Assembly: GCA_018261935.1 (NCBI GenBank) | Contig: JAGTRP010000025.1 | Span: 1 to 46,092 of the forward strand | Origin: Rhodocyclaceae bacterium | GTDB lineage: Bacteria; Pseudomonadota; Gammaproteobacteria; Burkholderiales; Rhodocyclaceae | Direction: 5' to 3' | DNA length: 46,092 bases | Program-made: the position numbers and the translations under genes | Part shown: piece after piece, positions 6,732-14,661 of the stretch | How positions within the stretch are numbered: the stretch's first letter is position 1 | How the letters are laid out: each line of letters opens with the position of its first letter | Notes under the pieces: generated by a model | What the model was told of the DNA's origin: nothing | The model's database searches: none | Seen by the model: the letters and a program-made list of their open reading frames with translations, nothing else

Positions 6732-8899
6732 CAGTACTTGATCCGGGCGTAATAGGTTTTTTCGGAGGCTTCCAGTGCCTGGCGCAGGGTCACGATGCCC
6801 ATGTCGGCCAGGAGGGGCACCAGCTTGAGGAAGACTTCGGCCGTTCCCAGGGCGTCGTCCAGGGCGTTATGGCGGGATTCGATCACGACCCCCAGGCGCT
6901 CGGCGATGGCATCGAGCCGATGGGACTCCTGATTGGGATGGGCCACCGCCGAAAGCAGCAGGGTATCCAGCACCGGCTGGCCGAAACGGATCCCGGTTCT
7001 TTCCTCCTTCAGTTGCAGGAAGCGCATGTCGAAGGCGGCATTGTGGGCGATAAGCACGGTGTCCTCGCAGAACTCGTGGAAGGCCGGGAGAACCACGTCG
7101 ATGGTGGGCTGCCCCCGCACCATGTCCTCGGTGATGCCGTGGATGGGGATGCCCTCGGGCCGCAGGGGCCGCTCCGGGTCCACCAGCTGGTTGAAGACCT
7201 CATGCCGCAGGAGGCGGTTGTTGACGATGCGGGCGGCGCCGATCTGGATGATCTCGTCGCCGGCGGAGGGTTCGAGGCCGGTGGTTTCGGTGTCGAAGAC
7301 CGTATAGGCCAGGTCGCTCAGCTTGCGGTCCAGATCGATGGAGCCTTCCTGGAAACTGAAGAGGTCAAAGTCATAGTACTCCGGCCGGCCGCCGCTGCGC
7401 TCCCGTTCTCCCTGTTCGACCTCCTCCAGGCCCGGCATGGCCATGGGCAGGACGAAGCGGAAATAGGCCCGGTGCGCCGCCTTCTCCCGCTGGTACCAGA
7501 CTTCGCCCCCGTGGCGATCCACCACCTCCCGCAGGGTCAGGGGCATGCTGTCGCCGTTGATGTGCATGGGCTCCAGTTCCCAGGTGTAGAAGGTTTCCGA
7601 CGACATGGCCGGCCCGGCCCAGATCACGTCCAGGTAGGCGAGCCGGCCCTCGGAGAGGAGCCGGAAGCGGAGCTCGCGGATGCCGTAATGGTCCTGCAGG
7701 CGGGAGGCGAGGAAAGCGATGGCAAAAACCAGGGAGAAACTGTCGGCCTTGATCCACAGGCCGTCGTCCAGCTCCTCGGTCTTGCTGGGCAGCTGCAGCC
7801 GGTCGTCGATGCGGCGCTGGGCGGCGGCGATGATGTCGATGCCCAGCACGTCCTCCAGGGGCCAGCGCGTCTTGAGCGTGTCGGAGAATTCGGCCATGGT
7901 GCGATCGAGGCGCTGGCTCATGCCGCTCGCCTCTTCCTCGATGATGCGGACAAAGCGCTCCCGCAGCTCGCTTTCCATCTCCGGATAATCCATGAGGTTG
8001 GCGACCGCTGCCCGGATGTTGCCCAGGGAGGAGCGGCTGCCCTCGGTGAGGGAATGCATGACCTGGTCCCGTTGCGCCCCCTGCTCCAGGCTGCGGGTGA
8101 TATTTTCCACCGACAGGACGTAGCCGGAGAACCGGGACTCGCCGTCCCCGTCGCCATGCCCTGCCAGCACCGGCACCATCTGCACCCGCAGCAACTGCCC
8201 GCCCCGGGCGGTGGTGATGAAATTGGCCATGGCCGTCCGGCCCCGGGCGATACGCTGGCCGATGACGTCCAGGGCATGGCTCACCTGGCTCTTTTCCAGG
8301 ATGGAGAAAATGGAGCGCCCGAGGCCGATGAGGGTTCCCCCCGCCACCGACATGGGCCCCTGGGCCAGGGCCTTGAACTGCAGCCGCGCCCGGTTGTTGT
8401 AGAGGAGGATGCGGCCATCCAGGTTGCACACCACCACCGCCTGGGCCAGCTCCGACATGAGGGCGGCCAGCCGGTTCTTTTCTTCCTCCACCGAAGCCTT
8501 GGCCCGGGCGATCTGGGCGTCCACGTCGTCCATCAGCTCGTCCCGCTGCTGGGCGAGGTCGTTGGCGGCCCGGGCCAGCTGCTGCACTTCCGGCGGCCCC
8601 TCCGGCGTCACCCGGAAGTTGCGGTTGGCGCCCAGCATGAGTCGCAGGGTCTCGGCCATGCGCAGAAGGCCCTCGACATACTGCTTGAAGAGGCGATGCA
8701 GGACCCCGACCCCGATGGCGAAGCCGACGATGGTCAGCAGGGTGCCGATGGGCAGGCGCGACAGCAGCAGCTGGGTGAGCATGGCCCGCTCGGCTTCGCC
8801 CATGTCCAGCCAGACCAGAAGGGAAGTGACCAGGAAGGGGCCGGTCATCAGGAGCCCGAGGATGACGATGGCGACCAGGAAACGGTATTTGGCTTTCAT
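6731..8899 (-). CDS. Membrane PAS/pseudo-histidine kinase fused to DEDDh exonuclease
   Basis: This 722-residue fusion protein has two membrane segments (about 8-30 and 50-68), a HAMP-like and coiled-coil region (70-145), a PAS domain (about 147-270), a kinase-like region (about 275-490) and a C-terminal DnaQ-type exonuclease (about 530-700). The kinase part is degenerate: the H-box position reads TEGSRSSLGNIRAA with no histidine, the N-box asparagine is missing and the G1 box is lost, although an HGGEVWYQ segment persists. The exonuclease is intact: D536, E538 (DTETTGLEP), D624 (HNAAFD), H677 and D682 (HNALDD). It is related to the nuclease genes found beside SLC5 symporters in Pseudomonas. 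The substrate, RNA, DNA or a signalling nucleotide, is unknown. Confidence 0.88.
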   Translation of the reverse strand: MKAKYRFLVAIVILGLLMTGPFLVTSLLVWLDMGEAERAMLTQLLLSRLPIGTLLTIVGFAIGVGVLHRLFKQYVEGLLRMAETLRLMLGANRNFRVTPEGPPEVQQLARAANDLAQQRDELMDDVDAQIARAKASVEEEKNRLAALMSELAQAVVVCNLDGRILLYNNRARLQFKALAQGPMSVAGGTLIGLGRSIFSILEKSQVSHALDVIGQRIARGRTAMANFITTARGGQLLRVQMVPVLAGHGDGDGESRFSGYVLSVENITRSLEQGAQRDQVMHSLTEGSRSSLGNIRAAVANLMDYPEMESELRERFVRIIEEEASGMSQRLDRTMAEFSDTLKTRWPLEDVLGIDIIAAAQRRIDDRLQLPSKTEELDDGLWIKADSFSLVFAIAFLASRLQDHYGIRELRFRLLSEGRLAYLDVIWAGPAMSSETFYTWELEPMHINGDSMPLTLREVVDRHGGEVWYQREKAAHRAYFRFVLPMAMPGLEEVEQGERERSGGRPEYYDFDLFSFQEGSIDLDRKLSDLAYTVFDTETTGLEPSAGDEIIQIGAARIVNNRLLRHEVFNQLVDPERPLRPEGIPIHGITEDMVRGQPTIDVVLPAFHEFCEDTVLIAHNAAFDMRFLQLKEERTGIRFGQPVLDTLLLSAVAHPNQESHRLDAIAERLGVVIESRHNALDDALGTAEVFLKLVPLLADMGIVTLRQALEASEKTYYARIKY

Positions 8900-8960
8900 G
8901 CCTGTAGGGAGATGGGAAATGGGAAGGAGCGGAATGGCAGCGCCGCCGGAAAATAACCGA

Positions 8961-9332
8961 TCAGACCGATTCCAGCATGCTCCTTACCTTGGCCACGAGT
9001 TCCTTGGTGGAAAAGGGCTTGGTGATGTAGGCGTCGGCCCCGATGGCGAGCCCCTTGGCCACCTCGGTCTGGCGCCCCTTGGCGGTCAGCATGATGATGC
9101 GCAGCCCGGCCAGGGAAGGATCGGCCCGCAAGGCCTCGCAGACCTCGAACCCGGATTTCTTGGGCATCATGACGTCGAGCAGCAGAAGATCCGGTGCGAA
9201 GCTGCCGACCTTGTCCAGGGCGTCTTCGCCGTCATTGGCGACGGCTACCTGGAAGCCCTCCTTTTTCATCAGGAACTCCAGGGAAATCACGATGTTGGGT
9301 TCGTCATCGGCAATCAGGATCTTGTAGGTCAT
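8961..9332 (-). CDS. Single-domain response regulator (receiver only)
   Basis: This 123-residue CheY-like receiver has the full phosphorylation set: acidic pair D9/D10, phosphoacceptor D53, T83 and K105. There is no output domain. It lies 15 nt downstream of the symporter-histidine kinase gene, so it is the likely cognate partner. In the CrbS/CrbR and MxtR/ErdR systems the regulator carries a LuxR-type DNA-binding domain. Here that domain is absent, so the signal must pass by protein contact or phosphotransfer. The next gene, a PAS/pseudo-kinase-exonuclease fusion 61 nt downstream, is one candidate target. Confidence 0.93.
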   Translation of the reverse strand: MTYKILIADDEPNIVISLEFLMKKEGFQVAVANDGEDALDKVGSFAPDLLLLDVMMPKKSGFEVCEALRADPSLAGLRIIMLTAKGRQTEVAKGLAIGADAYITKPFSTKELVAKVRSMLESV

Positions 9333-9347
9333 TTTCTCCTCCTCTTT

Positions 9348-12062
9348 CTAGGTTTTTTGTCTCGGCAGCGGCACCGTGAAAATAAAGGTGGCGCCCTGGC
9401 CGGGCCGGCTTTCCACCCACAGCCGCCCGCCGAAATGTTCCACGATCCGGCGGCTGATGGGCAATCCCAGGCCGGTTCCCTGGGGTTTGCCGGTCAGGGT
9501 GTCGCCACCCTGCCGGAATTTCTCGAATACGACTTCGGCCTCGCCGGCCCCGAGCCCGGGCCCGTTGTCGGCGACCTCGACGCGGACGTCTTCCGCCTCC
9601 TTTGTCATCGCCACCCGGACCCGCCCATCGCCCGGCGGCACGAACTTCACCGCGTTCGACAGGAGATTGATCATGACCTGCATCAGCCGGTCCCGGTCGG
9701 CCAGCACCACCAGGGGGCCGCCGTCGGGCAGCTCGGTGGATAAAGCCACCCGCCTGTCCTGGAAGAGCCTCCCCAGGGAGCCGGCCGATTCCCGCACCAC
9801 CTCGGCGATATCCACTTCCCCGCTGGTCCATTCCGCCTGCTTCGACTCCAGCTTGGCAAGGTCGAGGATCTGGTTGATCAGCCGCGTCAGCCGCTCCCCT
9901 TCAGCCACGATGATACCGAGAAAACGCATGCGGTCGGAAAGTTCGATCTCGGGATCGTCGTGGAGCATTTCCGACAGGGCCAGGATCGATGTCAGGGGCG
10001 TGCGCAGCTCGTGGGTCACCGTCGACACGAAATCGTCCTTGAGCCGATCCAGTTCGAGCAGCCGCTCGTTGGCACTGCGCAACTCGGCCGTGGCCGCCTC
10101 CAGCTCCCCGGACTTCCTTTCCAGCTCCCGGCTATAGGCCCGTACCTGGGAAGCTTCGTCCAGGATGTCGAGGACCTCTTCCAGCCCCAGGGGCTCCTCC
10201 TCCACCGCCGAACTCACCATGACCCGTGCGCTGGCGGAGCCAATGGCCCCCGCCAGCTGGGTTTCGGCGAAATGGACGAACTGGGCATCGGCGGCGATGC
10301 GCCGCCAGTCGCTCACCTTCCGGCTGGCGGCATAGGCGGCCAGCTGCTGCCGGGCCCGGGCCGGGCCGAGAAAGCGCTCGAGCAGGCCCACCAGCCCCTC
10401 CACCGAAGCCCTGCCCCGCCACAGGCGCGCTTCCGCCGCAGGGTGGTCGTAGCGCAGGATGTCGACAAAACGCTCCGCCTGGCTGGCCTCCACGACGCCG
10501 GGGCGGGAAAGCAGCGACACGGCGACATAGAGCCCGATATTGGCGAACAGGCTCCAGAACAGGCAGTGGGAGATCTCGTCCAGGCCGCTCAGGCCGAACA
10601 GCGCCTGGGCCTTGAGCCAGGGCCAGCCGAAGAGCCCCTCCTCCACAAAAGCGCTGCCGATCCAGCCCGACTTGGCGAAGGACGGCAGCAGGAGGGTGTA
10701 GAGCCAGACGGCAAAGCCGCCCAGCAGCCCGCCGATGGCGCCGGCGCGGGTGCCCGCTTTCCAGTACATGCCGCCGAACATGGCGGGGGCGAATTGCGCC
10801 ACCGCCGCGAAGGAAATGAGCCCGATGCCGACCAGGGCGTAGGCCTCCCCGGCGGCACGGAAATAGGCATAGCCCAGGAGCAGGATGAGGGCGATGGCAC
10901 CCCGCCGGATGCCCAGCAGGATGCCTGACAGGTCCTGGCGTTCCGATAGAGGGAAACTCTGCAGGCGCAGCAGCCAGGGCATCACCAGGTCATTGCAGAC
11001 CATGGTGGACAGGGCGATGGTTTCGACGATGACCATGCCGGTGGCGGCGGACAGTCCCCCGATGAAGGCAAACACGGCCAGGCCTTCGGCCCCCTGGGCG
11101 AGGGGCAGGGTCAGGACGAAGGTATCCGGGTTGACCGGCCGCCCGGCGAAGTGCAGCAGCCCACCGATGGCCAGGGGCAGCACGAAGATGTTGATGAGCA
11201 GCAGGTAAAGGGGGAAAAGCCAGACCGCCCGGCGCAGGTGCCCCTCATCGACGTTCTCCACCACCATGATCTGGAACTGGCGGGGCAGGAAGAGGATGGC
11301 GAGGCCCGAAACCAGGACCAGGGAGGTCCACGTCTCGGGCCGGCCATGGTCGAGGCCCAGCAGGCGCGTAAGCTCCGGGGTCGCGGCCGCCCGCTGGAAA
11401 ATGTCGGACATGCCGCCGAAAAGGCCGTAGGTGACGAACAGCCCCACCGCCACGAAGGCCGCCAGCTTCACCACCGAATCGAAGGCCACGGCGGCCACCA
11501 TGCCCTCATGGCGCTCGGTGGCGTCCAGGTGCCGGGTGCCGAACAGGATGGTGAAAACCGCCAGGACGGCGGCGATGGCGAAGGTGGAATCCAGCCACCA
11601 GGGCTCGCTGGCTTCCACCGCCTGCTGGAAGAGGACATCGAGGCTGGCCGAGATGGCCTTCAGCTGGAGGGCGATGTAGGGCACCACGCCGATGACGGCG
11701 ATGACGGTCACCAGGCCAGCCAGGAACTGGCTCTTGCCGTAGCGGGAAGCGATGAAATCGGCGATGGAAGTGATGCGCTGGCGCTTGCTGATCCGGACCA
11801 TCTTCACGATGACCGAGACGCACAGGATCATCAGGGTCGGGCCGATGTAGATGGTGAGGAAGGAAAGCCCCCCGGAAGTGGCGCGGCCGACACTGCCGAA
11901 GAAAGTCCAGGAGGTGCAATACACCGCCAGGGAAAGGGCATAGACATTGGCGGAAATGATCGACTTGCCGGCGTCGGCCCGGGCATCGCCGAAACGGGCG
12001 ATGGCGAAAAGGAGACCGAGATAGGCCGTGGACAGGAGTGCGACGAGCCAGCTGGAAGTCAT
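9348..12062 (-). CDS. SLC5 symporter-STAC-histidine kinase (CrbS/MxtR-like)
   Basis: This 904-residue hybrid has an N-terminal sodium:solute symporter domain with about 13 membrane segments (1 to about 510). A STAC-like helical linker follows (about 530-640), then a short coiled coil, a HisKA domain with phosphoacceptor H684 (VTHELRTPL) and a HATPase_c domain with N803, DNGPG at 832-836 and GTGLGL. All kinase motifs are intact. The architecture matches CrbS and MxtR, which control acs and acetate use in Vibrio and Pseudomonas. It starts with ATG overlapping the stop of a small membrane-protein gene (ATGA) and is followed after 15 nt by a receiver gene. Acetate sensing is inferred from family and from acs next door. 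Confidence 0.93.
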   Translation of the reverse strand: MTSSWLVALLSTAYLGLLFAIARFGDARADAGKSIISANVYALSLAVYCTSWTFFGSVGRATSGGLSFLTIYIGPTLMILCVSVIVKMVRISKRQRITSIADFIASRYGKSQFLAGLVTVIAVIGVVPYIALQLKAISASLDVLFQQAVEASEPWWLDSTFAIAAVLAVFTILFGTRHLDATERHEGMVAAVAFDSVVKLAAFVAVGLFVTYGLFGGMSDIFQRAAATPELTRLLGLDHGRPETWTSLVLVSGLAILFLPRQFQIMVVENVDEGHLRRAVWLFPLYLLLINIFVLPLAIGGLLHFAGRPVNPDTFVLTLPLAQGAEGLAVFAFIGGLSAATGMVIVETIALSTMVCNDLVMPWLLRLQSFPLSERQDLSGILLGIRRGAIALILLLGYAYFRAAGEAYALVGIGLISFAAVAQFAPAMFGGMYWKAGTRAGAIGGLLGGFAVWLYTLLLPSFAKSGWIGSAFVEEGLFGWPWLKAQALFGLSGLDEISHCLFWSLFANIGLYVAVSLLSRPGVVEASQAERFVDILRYDHPAAEARLWRGRASVEGLVGLLERFLGPARARQQLAAYAASRKVSDWRRIAADAQFVHFAETQLAGAIGSASARVMVSSAVEEEPLGLEEVLDILDEASQVRAYSRELERKSGELEAATAELRSANERLLELDRLKDDFVSTVTHELRTPLTSILALSEMLHDDPEIELSDRMRFLGIIVAEGERLTRLINQILDLAKLESKQAEWTSGEVDIAEVVRESAGSLGRLFQDRRVALSTELPDGGPLVVLADRDRLMQVMINLLSNAVKFVPPGDGRVRVAMTKEAEDVRVEVADNGPGLGAGEAEVVFEKFRQGGDTLTGKPQGTGLGLPISRRIVEHFGGRLWVESRPGQGATFIFTVPLPRQKT

Positions 12063-12256
12063 TTGCCCCGATGTTCGGCCACCCAGGCCGCCAGCCCGAT
12101 CAGCCCGCCCCAGACGCCGAAGAGATAGAGAAAGACGTCCGGTATACCGTTCATCTGCCCCTCGGGCAAGGCCAGCAGCGGATAACTCAGGAGCGGAGCG
12201 CCGAGCAGGGCCAAGGCTGCGAGCCGCTGCCGGTTCGGACTGCTGCGCTTGAACAA
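12059..12256 (-). CDS. Small membrane protein upstream of the symporter-kinase
   Basis: This is a protein of about 65 residues with two predicted membrane segments (about 12-28 and 40-58) and a positively charged N-terminus (FKRSSPNRQR). Its stop overlaps the kinase ATG (ATGA), so the two are probably translationally coupled. A TTG at 12254-12256 has GGGGG (12265-12269) upstream. A second in-frame TTG at 12269-12271 would add five residues. The start is therefore uncertain, and no ATG is available upstream. The family was not recognised. Position suggests a small partner of the membrane sensor kinase. Confidence 0.6.
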   Translation of the reverse strand: MFKRSSPNRQRLAALALLGAPLLSYPLLALPEGQMNGIPDVFLYLFGVWGGLIGLAAWVAEHRGK

Positions 12257-12270
12257 AGCGATTTCCCCCA

Positions 12271-12309
12271 AAAATAAAAAACGGCCGGCACGCTCCGCGT
12301 GCCAGCCGT
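12271..12309 (-). terminator. Rho-independent terminator downstream of acs
   Basis: A 13-bp stem with one mismatch (12281-12293 with 12297-12309) closes a TCC loop. On the minus strand it is followed by TTTTTATTTT. It ends transcripts coming from acs and the 15-codon ORF, and it sits directly before the first gene of the kinase operon. Readthrough would couple acs to the operon. Confidence 0.9.
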
Positions 12310-12311
12310 TG

Positions 12312-12359
12312 TCATGCGGTCTTGAACGCCGCCCATGCGGTCGCCTCGAGAGCGACCAT
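12312..12359 (-). CDS. 15-codon ORF with a perfect Shine-Dalgarno, 3' of acs
   Basis: The minus strand has AAGGAGG (12366-12372) six bases before an ATG at 12357-12359. This opens a 15-codon frame, MVALEATAWAAFKTA, ending in TGA just before the acs terminator stem. The peptide is short, hydrophobic and possibly amphipathic. An SD this strong is rarely accidental, and the ORF would be the last cistron of the acs transcript. No family is recognised. It could be a genuine micro-protein or a translated element affecting termination or mRNA stability. Confidence 0.4.
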   Translation of the reverse strand: MVALEATAWAAFKTA

Positions 12360-12433
12360 TTGTCTCCTCCTTGCCCTTCTATGCAACGGGGACCGGCGCG
12401 GCAAGGTCGCCGGCCCCATATCCGTTATCGCCC

Positions 12434-14401
12434 TCAGGCCGAGTGCTTGAGCTGCTCGAGGATGGCCGGGTTCTCAAGGGTGGACGTATCCTGAGTGACT
12501 TCCTCGCCCTTGGCCAGGGAACGGAGCAGGCGGCGCATGATCTTGCCGGAACGGGTCTTGGGCAGGTTCTCGCCGAAGCGGATGTCCTTGGGCTTGGCGA
12601 TGGGGCCGATTTCCTTGCCCACCCAGTCCGCCAGCTCCTTGACCATCTTCTTCGCCTCGTCGCCGCTCGGACGCTTGCCCTTCAGGACCACGAAGGCGCA
12701 GATCGCTTCGCCGGTCACTTCGTCCGGACGGCCGACCACGGCAGCTTCCGCCACCAGCGGGTTGGCGACCAGGGCGGATTCGATTTCCATGGTGCCCATG
12801 CGGTGACCGGAAACGTTCAGCACGTCGTCGATACGGCCGGTGATGGTGAAGTAGCCGGTCTTGGCGTCGCGGATGGCGCCGTCGCCAGCCAGGTAGAGCC
12901 GGCCGCCGAGGTCTTCCGGATAGTAGGACTTCTTGAAACGCTCGGCATCGCCGTAAATGGTCCGGATCATGGACGGCCAAGGCTTCTTGACCACCAGGAT
13001 GCCGCCCTGGCCCCAGGGCACGTCGGCACCGGTCTCATCGACCACGGCGGCCTGGATACCCGGGAAGGGCAGCGTGCAGGAGCCCGGCACCAGCGGGGTG
13101 GCACCCGGCAGCGGGGTGATCATGTGGCCGCCGGTCTCGGTCTGCCAGAAGGTATCGACGATGGGGCAGCGGCCGCCGCCGACGTTGTCGTAGTACCACT
13201 GCCAGGCCGCCGGGTTGATGGGTTCGCCCACGGAACCGAGGATGCGCAGGGAAGACAGGTTGTAGTTCTTCGGATGCACCGCCGGGGTGGTGTCGGCTGC
13301 CTTGATGAGGGAGCGGATGGCGGTGGGAGCCGTGTAGAAGATGTTGACCTTGTGGTCCTGGATCATCTTCCAGAAGCGGCCGGCGTCCGGATAGGTGGGC
13401 ACGCCTTCGAAGACCACTTCGGTGGCGCCGCAGGCCAGGGGGCCGTAGGTGATGTAGGTGTGACCGGTCACCCAGCCGATGTCGGCGGTACACCAGAAGG
13501 TATCCTGCGGCTTGATGTCGAAGGTGTACTTCATGGTCAGGATGGCGTGGAGCAGGTAGCCGCCGGTGGAATGCTGGACGCCCTTCGGCTTGCCGGTGGA
13601 GCCGGAGGTATAGAGGAGGAAGAGCGGATGCTCGGCCTCGACCCACTCGGGCTCGCAGGTTTCCGGCTGGCTGGCGACGACGTCGTGGAGCCACTCGTCG
13701 CGGCCGGCGACCATGTTGCACTCGCCGCCGGTGCGCTTGAAAACGATGACGCTCTTGACCGATTCGCAGCCGCCCAGGGAGAAGGCTTCGTCAGCGATGC
13801 TCTTCAGGGGAATGGACTTGCCGCCGCGGAACTGGCCGTCGGAGGTGAGCAGGCAAACGGCGCCGGCGTCGTTGATGCGGTCGCGCAGGGACTGGGCGGA
13901 GAAGCCGCCGAAGACCACGGAATGGATGGCGCCGATGCGGGCACAGGCCTGCATGGCGACGACGCCTTCGACGGTCATCGGCATGTAAATGACGACGCGG
14001 TCGCCCTTCTTGACGCCCCTCGCCTTGAGGGCGTTGGCCATCTTGCAGACCTTGGCCAGTAGTTCCTTGTAGGTGACCTTGGTAACTTCGCCGTTATCGG
14101 CTTCGAAAACGATGGCCACCTTGTCGCCCAGGCCGGTCTCGACGTTGCGGTCCAGGCAGTTGTAGGAGACGTTGAGCTTGCCGTCGGCAAACCACTGGTA
14201 GAAGGGGGCGTTGGACTCGTCCAGCACCTGGGTGAAGGGTTGCTTCCAGGTCACCAGCTCACGGGCATGGCGGGCCCAGAAGCCTTCATAGTCCTGGTCG
14301 GCTTCCGCGCACAGTGCCTTGTAGGCGTCCATCCCGGAAACCGCCGCGCTCTTGACGATCTCGTCAGACGGATAAAAAAGCTGCACGGACTCATTAGACA
14401 T
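12434..14401 (-). CDS. acs: Acetyl-CoA synthetase (AMP-forming)
   Basis: This 655-residue adenylate-forming ligase activates acetate to acetyl-CoA via acetyl-AMP. It has the family's usual full length. The ATP-binding motif [12 protein letters not shown] is present, as is the C-terminal [11 protein letters not shown], whose lysine (K620) is both catalytic for adenylation and the usual site of inhibitory acetylation. The ATG at 14399-14401 is preceded by GAGGAGAAGGA. It diverges from fumarase across a 260-bp control region. It precedes, on the same strand, a CrbS-like kinase and a symporter operon, which fits acetate sensing and uptake feeding this enzyme. The neighbouring two-component system is the likely regulator by analogy with CrbSR. 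Confidence 0.97.
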   Translation of the reverse strand: MSNESVQLFYPSDEIVKSAAVSGMDAYKALCAEADQDYEGFWARHARELVTWKQPFTQVLDESNAPFYQWFADGKLNVSYNCLDRNVETGLGDKVAIVFEADNGEVTKVTYKELLAKVCKMANALKARGVKKGDRVVIYMPMTVEGVVAMQACARIGAIHSVVFGGFSAQSLRDRINDAGAVCLLTSDGQFRGGKSIPLKSIADEAFSLGGCESVKSVIVFKRTGGECNMVAGRDEWLHDVVASQPETCEPEWVEAEHPLFLLYTSGSTGKPKGVQHSTGGYLLHAILTMKYTFDIKPQDTFWCTADIGWVTGHTYITYGPLACGATEVVFEGVPTYPDAGRFWKMIQDHKVNIFYTAPTAIRSLIKAADTTPAVHPKNYNLSSLRILGSVGEPINPAAWQWYYDNVGGGRCPIVDTFWQTETGGHMITPLPGATPLVPGSCTLPFPGIQAAVVDETGADVPWGQGGILVVKKPWPSMIRTIYGDAERFKKSYYPEDLGGRLYLAGDGAIRDAKTGYFTITGRIDDVLNVSGHRMGTMEIESALVANPLVAEAAVVGRPDEVTGEAICAFVVLKGKRPSGDEAKKMVKELADWVGKEIGPIAKPKDIRFGENLPKTRSGKIMRRLLRSLAKGEEVTQDTSTLENPAILEQLKHSA

Positions 14402-14454
14402 ATTCCTTCTCCTCTGCGGTACTTGTTGGCATTTAAGTTGATGAAAACGGACAA

Positions 14455-14477
14455 GCCCCGAGCTGTTAACTCGGGGC
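14455..14477. repeat. Hairpin in the acs leader
   Basis: A perfect 8-bp inverted repeat GCCCCGAG/CTCGGGGC closes a 7-nt loop (CTGTTAA). It lies 54-76 bases before the acs start codon, so it may form in the acs mRNA leader. There is no following T-run on either strand, so it is not a standard terminator. Confidence 0.6.
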
Positions 14478-14529
14478 CCGGAATCAAACCCCGCTAATCA
14501 AGGCAGGAGCACTACCGCGTGCTACGCCG

Positions 14530-14593
14530 TTCCGCTTAATTAGACTGCCGCAATCTTACATTCCGCTTACAGGGTTTTACGCTGCAATGCAGC
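14530..14593. promoter_or_regulatory. Direct repeats and palindrome between acs and fumarase
   Basis: TTCCGCTTA occurs at 14530-14538 and again at 14561-14569, spaced 31 bp (about three helical turns). Nested with the second copy, CTTACA occurs at 14555-14560 and 14566-14571, spaced 11 bp. A 13-bp palindrome GCTGCA-A-TGCAGC spans 14581-14593. These elements lie in the divergent control region and are candidate binding sites for a regulator of acs or fumarase. No specific regulator motif is recognised. Confidence 0.35.
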
Positions 14594-14626
14594 AACGGCG
14601 GGGCAAGCCGGCTGGCGCGGGCATGC

Positions 14627-14632
14627 TAAAAT
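14627..14632 (+). promoter_or_regulatory. Candidate -10 box (TAAAAT) of fumarase
   Basis: TAAAAT lies 30 bases before the fumarase ATG, giving a predicted start near 14640 and a leader of about 22 nt that includes GGGAG (14652-14656). No good -35 hexamer is seen at 16-18 bp upstream, so an activator may be required. Confidence 0.4.
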
Positions 14633-14661
14633 CCCAGGCTTGTCTAAGACCGGGAGCCCTA

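Noticed and set aside
6869-8956. 695-codon plus-strand frame opposite the sensor-exonuclease gene
   Set aside because: It is antisense to a gene with clear catalytic motifs and shows no recognisable domain.
14455-14477. Hairpin as a terminator before acs
   Set aside because: The stem is strong, but no T-run follows on either strand, so it is listed only as an inverted repeat in the leader.
14480-14545. tRNA-like stretch on the minus strand (D-loop-like GGTAGTGC and T-loop-like GGTTTGATTCC)
   Set aside because: The T-stem does not pair, the anticodon loop would be eight bases, there is no variable loop and the acceptor strands do not match. It may be chance or a decayed remnant; it is not a functional tRNA.
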